Assembly (NCBI RefSeq): GCF_003326675.1
Contig: NZ_JPWF01000003.1
Coordinates: forward strand, 1-64,000
Reading direction: 5' to 3'
DNA from: Thalassospira profundimaris
GTDB lineage: Bacteria > Pseudomonadota > Alphaproteobacteria > Rhodospirillales > Thalassospiraceae
Length of the DNA stretch: 64,000 nucleotides
Shown in pieces: positions 44,680 through 53,378 of the stretch. A program made the position numbers and the translations under genes. Numbering within the stretch: the stretch's first letter is position 1; each line of letters begins with the position of its first letter. Under the pieces are notes generated by a model. That model saw only the letters and a list, made by a program, of their open reading frames with translations, was not told the origin of the DNA and did no database searches.

Positions 44680-46685
44680 AGTGGCGCCCAAACAGCCTTA
44701 AATCCAAGCTGACCTTGTCGATTTTTGTCATCGCCAGTGTTTCCGTGATGGCAACGGTGATTTCAAACCTGACCCTTGGCGGGGTCAGTCAGACGGTTGC
44801 CGATCTGGCATCGGAAAACCTTTCTGTGACGGCGACAAGTGCGCGTTTTGCCGAAATCGGTCAGGAAATCAGGGTTGATACACCGCGCTTGGGAAGTGCA
44901 ACGACCCAGTATGGCCGACAAGAAGCCCTGAACAGTCTGGAAGGCCATTTCAGGGATCTGAAACAGCTGAGTGACGAGCTTGCGATCTATGCGCCGGAAC
45001 TTACTGAAAAGCTGACCGGTTTGCTTGATGCCTTGATGGGAAATGTCGAAAAGCTGGATGCCAATGTCGCGGGCAAGTTCACCATGCGCGATGATCTCGG
45101 CCGACAGGTAGCAAGGATCAATCGCCTGCATAGTGACTTTTTGCTCGAAGTGGATCCGTTGCTGATTGATGCCAATTTCAACGTGACATCGGCAATTGAT
45201 CGAAGTTTCGCGACACCGGGACAGGAAATTCAGGCTGATCCCGTCATCAACGAAGTCCGGTTTACCGAGGCGCTGGGGCGTTTGCACGCGGCCTGTAACC
45301 TGATTGTGGGTTTAATGTTGCGTGCGGTTGGCGAAGATGATTTCGGGGCGATTGAACAACTTCGCCTGCGCCTGTTGGAAAGCATTTCGGAGGCCAATGA
45401 AAACCTGCCGGCGCTGCAGCAAAACAGCAGTTCCATCACCCTGCTTCAAATCTGGCGCGAAATTGCATCCTATGGCGATAGTCCGCGTGATTTGCTTGAA
45501 CTGAAGCTGCGTGAAACGGCCCTTCGTCGCCAAAATGCCCAGCTTCAAAATGAAAGTGCCATCTTGCTTGAGGCATTGGGCGGGCTTGTTGCCGATACTG
45601 TGCGCGAAAGTGGTCAGCGCACCGAGGGTGTATCCCTTCAGATCAAACAGGAAGTGCAAAACGGGCAATTGTTCGGGGTGTTGGCCGGTCTTGCCACTGT
45701 GGTGTTGTTGGTCCTGTTTTCGGTGTTCTTCATTCGCGGACAGTTGTTGCAGCGATTGATGCGCGTTTTGTCTTCGATGCAGATTATCGCCGATGGCAAC
45801 TTTGCACATCGGGTTCTGGTCGATGGGAGGGACGAGATCGGGCAGCTTGCCGATGCTGTGCGATTGTTCCGCCACAAGTCCCAGGAACTCGAAAGCCATG
45901 CCGAGGTTCTTCAGGAAACCAACAGCGAGTTGCGCCATGAGATTGCCCTGCGTCATCAGGCCGAACAGGATTTGCGTGAAACCCAGGCCGAACTTTTGCA
46001 GGCGGCCAAGCTTGCCGCATTGGGGCAGCTATCCGCAAGCATTGCCCACGAGTTTAACCAGCCATTGGCCGCACTTAGTTCCTATAACCACAATGCCGAA
46101 CTGTATCTTGAGCGCGGTGAAATCGAGAAATGCCGCGAGAAACTTGAAGATATCGACAGGCTGGTGAAACGTCTTTCCAAGACATCGAACCATCTGAAAA
46201 GCTTTGCCCGTCGACCGCAAGAAGCTGTAACACGCCATAGCGCAACCGAGGTTCTGGAACACGCACTGTCGCTGTTCGAAGACCGCGTGATGCGGGGCAA
46301 TGTCACGCTTGTTCGTGATTATCCCGAGGGTCCGGTTCATGTCCTGACCGACCCGGCCAAGCTTGAACAGGTTTTGGTCAATCTGATCAGTAATGCGATT
46401 GATGCGGTCGAACATCAGGATGACCCGACCTTGCATCTGGTGATTAGTGAAACCGACCGTCGGGCAATCATTTCAGTCGTTGATAATGGCACCGGATTTG
46501 CACCGGAAGTCAGCGATAAACTATTCGAACCCTTCTTTACAACCAAGCCGCCGGGCAAGGGACTGGGGCTTGGATTGTCGATTTCATTCAATATCATTCG
46601 TGACCTTGGCGGCCGTTTGCAGGTCTTGCCGGGCACCGGTGATCAGGGTGGAACGACCGCAACTGTGGAGCTGTTTAAAACGTGA
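44676..46685 (+). CDS. PgtB-like membrane sensor histidine kinase
   Basis: A 669-residue kinase. It has TM1 at about residues 13-34, a long periplasmic domain (about 35-325), TM2 at about 335-358 and a HAMP/coiled-coil linker. The HisKA domain has the phosphorylated His458 in ASIAHEFNQPLAAL, and an HATPase domain follows with VDNGTGFAPEV and KGLGLGLSI. The length matches PgtB. The large periplasmic part can contact the binding protein encoded just upstream (ATGA overlap). It is expected to phosphorylate the response regulator encoded next. Confidence 0.9.
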   Translation: MKWRPNSLKSKLTLSIFVIASVSVMATVISNLTLGGVSQTVADLASENLSVTATSARFAEIGQEIRVDTPRLGSATTQYGRQEALNSLEGHFRDLKQLSDELAIYAPELTEKLTGLLDALMGNVEKLDANVAGKFTMRDDLGRQVARINRLHSDFLLEVDPLLIDANFNVTSAIDRSFATPGQEIQADPVINEVRFTEALGRLHAACNLIVGLMLRAVGEDDFGAIEQLRLRLLESISEANENLPALQQNSSSITLLQIWREIASYGDSPRDLLELKLRETALRRQNAQLQNESAILLEALGGLVADTVRESGQRTEGVSLQIKQEVQNGQLFGVLAGLATVVLLVLFSVFFIRGQLLQRLMRVLSSMQIIADGNFAHRVLVDGRDEIGQLADAVRLFRHKSQELESHAEVLQETNSELRHEIALRHQAEQDLRETQAELLQAAKLAALGQLSASIAHEFNQPLAALSSYNHNAELYLERGEIEKCREKLEDIDRLVKRLSKTSNHLKSFARRPQEAVTRHSATEVLEHALSLFEDRVMRGNVTLVRDYPEGPVHVLTDPAKLEQVLVNLISNAIDAVEHQDDPTLHLVISETDRRAIISVVDNGTGFAPEVSDKLFEPFFTTKPPGKGLGLGLSISFNIIRDLGGRLQVLPGTGDQGGTTATVELFKT

Positions 46686-48040
46686 CCGATAACAGTGTAA
46701 AACCACCAGTCCTGTTGATTGATGATGAAGCCGAAATTCGTCGTGCCTGGGAAGAAACTCTGCATCTGAATGATTTCGAACCACACCCGTTCGAAGACGG
46801 GGCTGCGGCCGTTGCGACCCTTGATGCCACCTGGCCCGGCGTGGTTTTGACCGATTTGCGGATGCCGGGATTGGACGGGTTTGGTGTCCTTGACGCAGTC
46901 AAGCGCATTGATCCGAAAATCCCTGTCATTATCGTGACCGGACATGGTGATATTCCGATGGCAACCAAGGCAGTCAAAGCCGGGGCCTATGATTTCATCG
47001 AAAAACCTGCCGACCCGGACACATTACTTGCCGTGATGGTGCGCGCGGCTGAATTGCGTCGGCTGGTTTTGGAAAACCGGCGACTAAGCAATAGCAGTTC
47101 GGAAGGCTATAAAATCGAAAATCACATTATGGGTAACCATCCCAAAATCGAACGGTTACGGGCACAAATCGCCGTCGTTGCCGGGGCGGATGTCAATACG
47201 GTGATCTATGGTGAAACCGGGACGGGCAAGGAACTGGTTGCGCGTGCCTTGCATGAATTGGGACCGCGCAAGGACGGGCCGTTTATTGCCATCAACTGTG
47301 GTGCACTGAACGAAAACCTGATTGCCAGCGAACTGTTCGGTCATGAAACAGGGGCCTTTACCGGTGCGGATCGTCGCCGTATCGGCAAGCTTGAGCAGGC
47401 CAGTGGAGGGACGCTTTTCCTTGATGAAATCGAAAGCATGCCGCTTGGCCAGCAAACCCAGCTTTTGCGTGCCTTGCAGGGGCAGGTGATCGAACGGCTT
47501 GGCGGTAAATCCCAGATCAATATTGATGTGCGCGTGGTGGCGGCGGCCAAGGAAGATCTTGAACTTGCGTCCGAGGAAATGCGTTTCCGGGCCGATCTTT
47601 ATTATCGGTTGGCGGTTGCGTCCCTGACCATTCCGTCCTTGCGTGAACGCGGGGAGGATATCGCGCTTCTTTTCGTGCATTACGTGACCAAGGCCTGTCG
47701 CAAGCATGGTTTGACCATCCCGGAAATCAGCGAAATTAATCTTGATGATCTGCGTGGAAAGTCATGGCCGGGCAATGTGCGTGAACTGGTTAATGCGGCT
47801 GAACGTTATGCGTTGCAGCTTGAAAATGCCGGGATGGCATCTGATCCGCGCGATACCGGAATTATGTCATTGCCTGATCAGATTGATGCCTTTGAGAAAA
47901 AGGTCATTGTATCTGCCCTGCGCCGCTGTGGCGGGCGCGTTCAGGAAACCGCCGATTATTTGTCGATCCCGCGCAAGAAACTTTATCTGCGGATGCAGCA
48001 CCACAATATCGACAAACGTGCCTTTGCTGGCACTGAATAA
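46682..48040 (+). CDS. PgtA-like NtrC-family response regulator (sigma54 activator)
   Basis: A 452-residue regulator. An N-terminal receiver domain has phospho-acceptor Asp58 (VVLTDLRMPGLDGF). A central AAA+ domain has Walker A GETGTGKE (residues 177-184) and the sigma54-contacting loop GAFTGA (224-229). The C-terminal Fis-type HTH is GGRVQETADYLSIPRKKLYLRM. It starts with GTG overlapping the kinase stop (GTGA). GAFTGA predicts activation of sigma54 promoters; a -24/-12 element lies 135 bp downstream of its stop, before the ABC transporter genes. Confidence 0.93.
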   Translation: MTDNSVKPPVLLIDDEAEIRRAWEETLHLNDFEPHPFEDGAAAVATLDATWPGVVLTDLRMPGLDGFGVLDAVKRIDPKIPVIIVTGHGDIPMATKAVKAGAYDFIEKPADPDTLLAVMVRAAELRRLVLENRRLSNSSSEGYKIENHIMGNHPKIERLRAQIAVVAGADVNTVIYGETGTGKELVARALHELGPRKDGPFIAINCGALNENLIASELFGHETGAFTGADRRRIGKLEQASGGTLFLDEIESMPLGQQTQLLRALQGQVIERLGGKSQINIDVRVVAAAKEDLELASEEMRFRADLYYRLAVASLTIPSLRERGEDIALLFVHYVTKACRKHGLTIPEISEINLDDLRGKSWPGNVRELVNAAERYALQLENAGMASDPRDTGIMSLPDQIDAFEKKVIVSALRRCGGRVQETADYLSIPRKKLYLRMQHHNIDKRAFAGTE

Positions 48041-48075
48041 CGGGTCGTTAGTGACACGTGGTTTTTGATGGATGT

Positions 48076-48098
48076 GTCAATTTTGACCCAATTTGGGT
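48076..48098. promoter_or_regulatory. Candidate activator-binding palindromes upstream of the sigma54 promoter
   Basis: Two overlapping palindromes, GTCAA-TT-TTGAC (48076-48087) and ACCCAA-T-TTGGGT (48086-48098), lie about 77-100 bp upstream of the -24/-12 element, the usual range for an NtrC-type enhancer site. They are the most likely binding region of the adjacent regulator, but this is position-based inference. Confidence 0.5.
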
Positions 48099-48174
48099 TC
48101 GAGTAAGTCTGAGAAGGGATGAAATTATCTTTGTTTTACAACTGGTTGTGTTGAATTTAGCGGGATGAGTTTTC

Positions 48175-48190
48175 TGGCATAGCCGTTGCT
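48175..48190 (+). promoter_or_regulatory. Sigma54 (-24/-12) promoter of the ABC transporter operon
   Basis: TGGCAT-AGCCG-TTGCT has GG at 48176-48177 and GC at 48188-48189, exactly the GG-N10-GC spacing of sigma54 promoters, and matches TGGCAc-N5-TTGCw at all but one core position. The predicted start would be near 48201, giving a 44-nt leader to the GTG start of the binding-protein gene. Confidence 0.85.
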
Positions 48191-48244
48191 CTTGTTTGGT
48201 TGCCGACAGTGTCGGTCAATGAACAACCAAATAGGGAGGAACCA

Positions 48245-49600
48245 GTGTCCAACATGGTTCACAAGACTCTTCGCCACCTGGGGACAGGTGTTGCGATTGC
48301 CGCAATGCTTGCGACTGCGACGGCCCATGCCGCCGATGACAAGCTTGTCATTGTAACGTCGTTTCCATCTGATCTGACCGACGTTTTCAAAAATGCCTTC
48401 ATGAAGGAAAACCCGTCGATTTCCGTCGAGGTCGTCAATAAAAGCACCTCGTCTGGCGTGAAGTACCTGATTGAAACGGCACAGAACAACCAGTCCGACA
48501 TCTTCTGGGCATCGGCACCCGATGCGTTTGAAGTGCTGAAAGAAAACAGCCTTCTTGCGAAATATGAATCCGCCGTCGGCGGTGTTGCCACTGAATTGAA
48601 CGGTTATCCGATCAACGATCCGGATGGGTATTATTCCGGTTTTGCGCTGTCGGGTTATGGCTTCATGTGGAACGAACGTTACATGGATGCCTTCAAACTT
48701 CCCGAGCCGACCGAATGGGAAGATCTGACAAAGCCGGTCTATAATGGCCATGTCGGTATTTCTGCACCGTCGCGTTCCGGCACCACGCATCTGACCATTG
48801 AAACCATCCTTCAGGGTGAAGGCTGGGAAAAAGGTTGGCAGACCATCCGTGATATGTCGGGCAACGCCAAAACCATTACCGAGCGCAGCTTTGGTGTTCC
48901 GGACGGGGTCAACAGCGGTTCATTTGGTATCGGTATTGTTATCGACTTCTTCGGCTTCTCGTCGATGGCATCGGGCTTCCCGGTTGATTTCCGTTATCCG
49001 AGCGTCACCGCACTTGTTCCGGCCAATATCGGTGTGATCAACAATGCACCCAACAATGGACCGGCACAGAAATTCATCGACTTCCTGATGTCTGAAACCG
49101 GTCAGGGCCTGTTGTTCGATCCGAAAATCATGCGTCTTCCGGTCAATAAAAGCGTTTATGCAAATGCACCGAAGGGCCTGCCGAACCCGTTTGACGGTTC
49201 GATCAAATCCGAAGTCAACTTTGACACCGCGGTTTCCCAAGGTCGTTATAACGTTGTGAACTCGTTGTTCGATGTGATGATTACCTATCGTCTGGAAGAT
49301 CTGCGTGCAGCAGTTGTTGCCATCCAGGAAGCCGAAGTCGCACTGGCTGAAAGCGGTGCCACCAATGCCGAAGCAACCAAGCTGATTGCGGATGCCAAGG
49401 CACTTCTTCACACCTTGCCGATTGACGAAGCAAAGGCAAACGATCCTGAATTTGCCGCGATCTTCAAATCCAAACGCAAAAAGCAGACCGACAAGGTAGA
49501 AGGCCGTCAGGCCGAGATCGAACAGGAATGGGATAACCAGATCGTTCAGAACTACCAGAAAGCAGCCGAGCTCGCGAATACGGCCCGCTTCATGTTCTAA
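48245..49600 (+). CDS. AfuA/PgtC-type ABC transporter periplasmic binding protein
   Basis: About 451 residues with signal peptide ending at ATATAHA before ADDKLVIVTSF. It shares APSRSGTTHLTIETILQGEGW and TERSFGVPDGV with the sensory protein at 43342, so the two are paralogues. A C-terminal helical extension of about 80 charged residues is longer than in ordinary iron-binding FbpA/AfuA proteins. The start is taken as GTG at 48245 (GGGAGGA 4 bases upstream); ATG at 48254 is an alternative. Related AfuA proteins bind sugar phosphates, and PgtC is tied to phosphoglycerates; both suggest a phosphorylated ligand. Ferric iron remains an alternative. Confidence 0.88.
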   Translation: MSNMVHKTLRHLGTGVAIAAMLATATAHAADDKLVIVTSFPSDLTDVFKNAFMKENPSISVEVVNKSTSSGVKYLIETAQNNQSDIFWASAPDAFEVLKENSLLAKYESAVGGVATELNGYPINDPDGYYSGFALSGYGFMWNERYMDAFKLPEPTEWEDLTKPVYNGHVGISAPSRSGTTHLTIETILQGEGWEKGWQTIRDMSGNAKTITERSFGVPDGVNSGSFGIGIVIDFFGFSSMASGFPVDFRYPSVTALVPANIGVINNAPNNGPAQKFIDFLMSETGQGLLFDPKIMRLPVNKSVYANAPKGLPNPFDGSIKSEVNFDTAVSQGRYNVVNSLFDVMITYRLEDLRAAVVAIQEAEVALAESGATNAEATKLIADAKALLHTLPIDEAKANDPEFAAIFKSKRKKQTDKVEGRQAEIEQEWDNQIVQNYQKAAELANTARFMF

Positions 49601-49679
49601 GTCGTACTGACCTCCCTGGTATCATGTAGATCGACCACGCAGCCGCTGGGGGTATGCGCGGGGACTGCATGATGCTCAC

Positions 49680-49722
49680 CCTCCCTGCCAGAGAATTTCA
49701 TCACATTGACCTCTCTGGCAGG
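49680..49722. other. Stem-loop between binding-protein and permease genes
   Basis: A 13-bp perfect stem (49680-49692 with 49710-49722; CCCCTGCCAGAGA and its complement) with a 17-nt loop lies in the 152-bp gap after the binding-protein gene. It lacks a T-tract and fits partial attenuation or mRNA stabilisation. Confidence 0.75.
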
Positions 49723-49752
49723 GGCCTAATTTCCCGACATTGGAGAATACTC

Positions 49753-51483
49753 ATGTCCTCCGCCGCTATTGCGCGACCGGTGCGTTTTTCTTCGCTTGGT
49801 CCATACATGGTCGCTGGGATTGTGGTCCTGTTCCTTGGGGCATTCCTTCTGGTGCCGGTCCTGAAAGTTATTCAGGTGGCGTTCCAGGACCCGTCCAGTG
49901 GTTCGTTCACGATGGTGAACTTCCAGGACTTCTTTAACAGTTCGCTTTTCCGCCAGTCCTTCTTCAACTCGGTCTATGTGTCGGGCATGTCTGTCGTGTT
50001 TGCGTCGGCATTTGCGCTGCCACTGGCCTATTTCACGACCCGTTTTAACTTCTCGGGTTCGGTTATTATCCAAACGCTTGCCTTTGTGCCGCTGATCATG
50101 CCGCCCTTTATCGGTGCGGTGGCCATGCAGTTGCTGTTTGGATCGAATGGCAGCGTAAACCTTTTGATGCGCGACTGGTTCGGGTTCGACATTCCCTTCA
50201 TGGAAGGTTTGAATGGCGTCATCTTCGTTCAGTCCATTCACTATTTCCCGTTCATCCTGATCAATCTCAGTGCCAGCCTTCAGAACATTGACCGTTCGAT
50301 GGAAGAAGCAGGCCAGATGTTGGGTTCAAGCGGGTTCCGTCTGTTCCGCCGTATTGTCTTTCCGCTGGCCATGCCGGGCTATATCGCCGGTGCGTCGCTT
50401 GTTTTCGTCAAAGTCTTTGATGATCTTGGAACGCCGCTTTTGCTGAACGTCAACACCATGTTGGCCCCGCAGGCTTATCTGCGTATTTCGTCGATCGGTA
50501 TTTCTGATCCGATGGGATATGTGATTTCCTGTATCCTGATTGTCTTCTCGGTCTTTGCGATGTGGGTGGCTTTCCTTGGGATGCGCGGCAAGGATTATTC
50601 GACGACGCAAAAGGGCGGCGGCGGCCTTTCGAAGCGCGATCTGCGTTCGCATGAAGCCATTCTTTGCTATGTCGTCATCTTCTCGATCCTGGGGATCGTT
50701 CTGGCGCCGCATTTGGGCTTGTTGTTGCTTTCCTTTGGGTCTGTCTGGTCCTTTAGTGTCCTGCCTGACAGCTTCACCACCAGCCATTATGGCACGGCAT
50801 TTACGTCTGCCTGGACCTTTATCAAGAACACGCTGATCTATGCCGGTCTTGCCGGGGTTATTGATATCGTCCTTGGCACCGCCATCGCCTATGTGGTGAT
50901 GCGTACCAATGTGATTGGCCGCAAGTGGCTTGATTACCTTGCCGTGTCGGCCCTTGCAGTTCCGGGCGTTGTGCTTGGTATCGGTTATCTGCGTGTGTTC
51001 TATGGTGTGAATATGCCCTTCACCGACCAGCCGATGGCAACCTGGTGGGGGATTATTGTGATCGCCCTTGCTGTGCGTCGTTTGCCCTATGCACTTCGTT
51101 CCTGCACGGCTGCCTTGCAGCAGGTTTCCCCGTCGCTTGAAGAAGCATCGGAAAACCTTGGTGCTTCGAAGTTCCGTACGGTTCGACGCATTGTTGTGCC
51201 GCTGATGGCAAGTGGCCTTGTGGCCGGCTTTGTTACCAGCTTCTCGACCGCCGCTGTCGAGTTGTCAGCAACCATCATGCTTGTTTCGACTGAAAATGAC
51301 GCACCGCTTGCCTATGGACTTTACCTGTTCATGCAATCCGCGGCCGGACGTGGTCCGGGGGCGGCACTGGGTGTCATGGCTGTAATCATCGTTGGTCTGG
51401 CGACCTATCTGTCACACCGCATGGTTGACCGTGCGCGTCAGCAACGCAGCAGCATGGAACAAGCGACAGGGGACGTCGCATGA
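49753..51483 (+). CDS. ABC transporter fused permease (AfuB/FbpB type)
   Basis: A 576-residue membrane protein containing two tandem permease domains, each with about six helices and its own EAA loop (MEEAGQMLGSSGFRLFRRIVFP near residue 180 and LEEASENLGASKFRTVRRIVVP near 465). This fused form is typical of the FbpB/AfuB group. The start at 49753 has TTGGAGAA upstream; a longer reading crosses the stem-loop. It overlaps the ATPase gene by 4 bp. Confidence 0.93.
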   Translation: MSSAAIARPVRFSSLGPYMVAGIVVLFLGAFLLVPVLKVIQVAFQDPSSGSFTMVNFQDFFNSSLFRQSFFNSVYVSGMSVVFASAFALPLAYFTTRFNFSGSVIIQTLAFVPLIMPPFIGAVAMQLLFGSNGSVNLLMRDWFGFDIPFMEGLNGVIFVQSIHYFPFILINLSASLQNIDRSMEEAGQMLGSSGFRLFRRIVFPLAMPGYIAGASLVFVKVFDDLGTPLLLNVNTMLAPQAYLRISSIGISDPMGYVISCILIVFSVFAMWVAFLGMRGKDYSTTQKGGGGLSKRDLRSHEAILCYVVIFSILGIVLAPHLGLLLLSFGSVWSFSVLPDSFTTSHYGTAFTSAWTFIKNTLIYAGLAGVIDIVLGTAIAYVVMRTNVIGRKWLDYLAVSALAVPGVVLGIGYLRVFYGVNMPFTDQPMATWWGIIVIALAVRRLPYALRSCTAALQQVSPSLEEASENLGASKFRTVRRIVVPLMASGLVAGFVTSFSTAAVELSATIMLVSTENDAPLAYGLYLFMQSAAGRGPGAALGVMAVIIVGLATYLSHRMVDRARQQRSSMEQATGDVA

Positions 51484-52604
51484 CTGTAACAAGCAATCCT
51501 TCCAATAATCGTCGCGCGGAGGCCGACACCATGACCACGATGCAAACCTCACCGGTTCAGATCGACATCGAAAATCTTTCCCTGTCATTCGGCAATACCG
51601 AAGTTCTCAAAGGGGTCAATCTGGCCATTCGTCCGGGCGAATTCTTTGCCTTTCTTGGCCCGTCCGGTTCGGGTAAATCGACGCTTCTTCGTGCCATCGC
51701 CGGATTTGGTCCGACCCCGAAAGGTCAGATCAAGCTTGATGGACAGGACATTGTCGGGTCTGTGCCCTGGCAGCGTAATGTTGGCATGGTGTTCCAAAGC
51801 TATGCACTTTGGCCGCATATGACGGTTGCCAAAAACGTTGCCTTTGGCCTTGAAGAGCGCAAAGTTCCGGCATCCGAGATCGGGCCGAAAGTCCGTGCCG
51901 CACTGGAACTGGTTGGCATGGGGGACTATGCCGAACGTTTCCCGTCGCAGCTTTCAGGCGGACAGCAGCAACGTGTTGCACTTGCACGTACCATCGTTGT
52001 GGAGCCGCGTGTTCTTCTTCTTGATGAGCCGCTTTCAAACCTTGATGCCAATCTGCGTGTGCAGATGCGCCAGGATTTGCTCAAACTGCAACGTCGTCTT
52101 GGCATCACGACCATCTTCGTGACCCATGATCAGGAAGAGGCCAATACCATCTGTGACCGGATTGCGGTGATGGCAGACGGTGTGGTTCAGCAGATCGGTC
52201 GCCCGGATGAAGTATATGACAATCCGGCCAACAGCTTTGTCGCCAAGTTCCTTGGAACGGCCAACATCCTGCAGGGTGTTGTGGCGCAGGCTGATGGCGG
52301 GATGCATTTCGAATGCGGTGATAGTCTTCGTATTCCGGTTGCAGCCGACGAAAAGCCGGGCAAGGCACAGCTTGTTGTGCGCCCGGAAAGTATCGAACTG
52401 GAAGCTGCTGCGACGAGTGGCGGGCTTGCAGGTAAGGTTGATTCTGCGGAATTCCTTGGCGGTATGGTGCGCTATGCGGTGGATGTCAGTGGTCAGCAAT
52501 TGCTGGTCGATGAACGTCATACCCGTGGCAAAAAGCGCATGGACAAGGGCGAGATCGTCTCGCTGAAACTTGATCCCGAACAGGCTGTCCTGATCCGCGA
52601 TTAA
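51480..52604 (+). CDS. ABC transporter ATPase (AfuC/FbpC/PotA type)
   Basis: A 374-residue ATP-binding protein. It has Walker A GPSGSGKST, signature LSGGQQQRVALART, Walker B VLLLDEPLSNLD, and a C-terminal TOBE-type domain from about residue 260. The ATG overlaps the permease stop (ATGA); an internal ATG 17 codons later is possible. It completes a three-gene importer behind the sigma54 promoter and is followed by a strong terminator. Confidence 0.93.
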   Translation: MTVTSNPSNNRRAEADTMTTMQTSPVQIDIENLSLSFGNTEVLKGVNLAIRPGEFFAFLGPSGSGKSTLLRAIAGFGPTPKGQIKLDGQDIVGSVPWQRNVGMVFQSYALWPHMTVAKNVAFGLEERKVPASEIGPKVRAALELVGMGDYAERFPSQLSGGQQQRVALARTIVVEPRVLLLDEPLSNLDANLRVQMRQDLLKLQRRLGITTIFVTHDQEEANTICDRIAVMADGVVQQIGRPDEVYDNPANSFVAKFLGTANILQGVVAQADGGMHFECGDSLRIPVAADEKPGKAQLVVRPESIELEAAATSGGLAGKVDSAEFLGGMVRYAVDVSGQQLLVDERHTRGKKRMDKGEIVSLKLDPEQAVLIRD

Positions 52605-52614
52605 TCCATCTTGG

Positions 52615-52655
52615 TTGCACCGGGTGGCATTTGCTGTCCGGTGCAATTTCTTTTT
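52615..52655 (+). terminator. Intrinsic terminator after the ABC ATPase gene
   Basis: TTGCACCGG (52615-52623) pairs with CCGGTGCAA (52638-52646), followed by TTTCTTTTTC. A good rho-independent terminator located only 20 bases before the histidine phosphatase gene, so that gene is either read by leak-through or has its own promoter. Confidence 0.85.
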
Positions 52656-52674
52656 CAAGATTAAAGGTCTGACC

Positions 52675-53346
52675 ATGCCTGCCAACAGTTTGCCGACCAT
52701 TTTGCTGATCCGTCATGCTGAAACCCAATGGAACATCGAAGGGCGCCTGCAAGGATGGCGCGATGCGCCCTTGACGCTGAACGGTTTCAGGCAGGCAATC
52801 GCGGTTGCCGAGAATGTTCGTAAAACCTGGGCCGGCTTGGCACTTGATGGTGGCGTTCAATATCATTGCAGCGATCTTGGTCGCGCGCGTCAGACATCTT
52901 CAATCCTTGCGGATTGCTGGGGGATTCGGTTCGGTCAATTCATGGCCGAAGAACAGATCAAGGAACGGAATTACGGTGCCTGGGAAGGCATGACCCTTGA
53001 TGAAGTCGCTCAAAGCCGTCCGAACGAGTTTCAGGATCATCAGGCCGATCCGTGGGGGTATCAGGTGCCCGGTGGTGAAGCAAAGACCGCGCTTTTTGAC
53101 CGTATCTCGGCTTGGCTTGACGAATTGCCGCGCAACCGCACCCATGTCGTAGTGACTCATAGCGGGTGTTTTCGGGCTATTCGCGGGGCTTATGTAAATT
53201 CAACGCGCGCGGAGATTGATGCATATCGCGAACCGCAAACGACGTCCTTCCTTCTGCGCGAAGGCATCGCACGTGAAATTGCGATGTCACCGGTTCTGGC
53301 CGAGCAGTTTCAGCTCAGTAAAAAGGCACTGACCGTCGCGATATGA
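52675..53346 (+). CDS. Histidine phosphatase (phosphoglycerate mutase-like family)
   Basis: A 223-residue protein of the histidine phosphatase superfamily, with the phosphorylated His14 in LIRHAETQWNIEGRLQGWRD, the family glutamate region KERNYGAWEGM, and the second histidine in VVVTHSGCFRAI. It may be a phosphatase or a cofactor-dependent mutase of small phosphorylated metabolites. Its position after the PgtCBA/AfuABC-like genes suggests it dephosphorylates the imported compound, although a terminator separates it from the ATPase gene. The start at 52675 is chosen for the standard N-terminus. Confidence 0.87.
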   Translation: MPANSLPTILLIRHAETQWNIEGRLQGWRDAPLTLNGFRQAIAVAENVRKTWAGLALDGGVQYHCSDLGRARQTSSILADCWGIRFGQFMAEEQIKERNYGAWEGMTLDEVAQSRPNEFQDHQADPWGYQVPGGEAKTALFDRISAWLDELPRNRTHVVVTHSGCFRAIRGAYVNSTRAEIDAYREPQTTSFLLREGIAREIAMSPVLAEQFQLSKKALTVAI

Positions 53347-53360
53347 TCATCACGACGGTC
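53331..53360. terminator. Weak hairpin between convergent genes
   Basis: GACCGTCG (53331-53338) pairs with CGACGGTC (53353-53360) around the stop codon of the histidine phosphatase gene. An 8-bp stem with a 14-nt loop and no T-tract; possibly a terminator of the convergent genes. Confidence 0.35.
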
Positions 53361-53378
53361 TGATTGCGTTCATATTAT

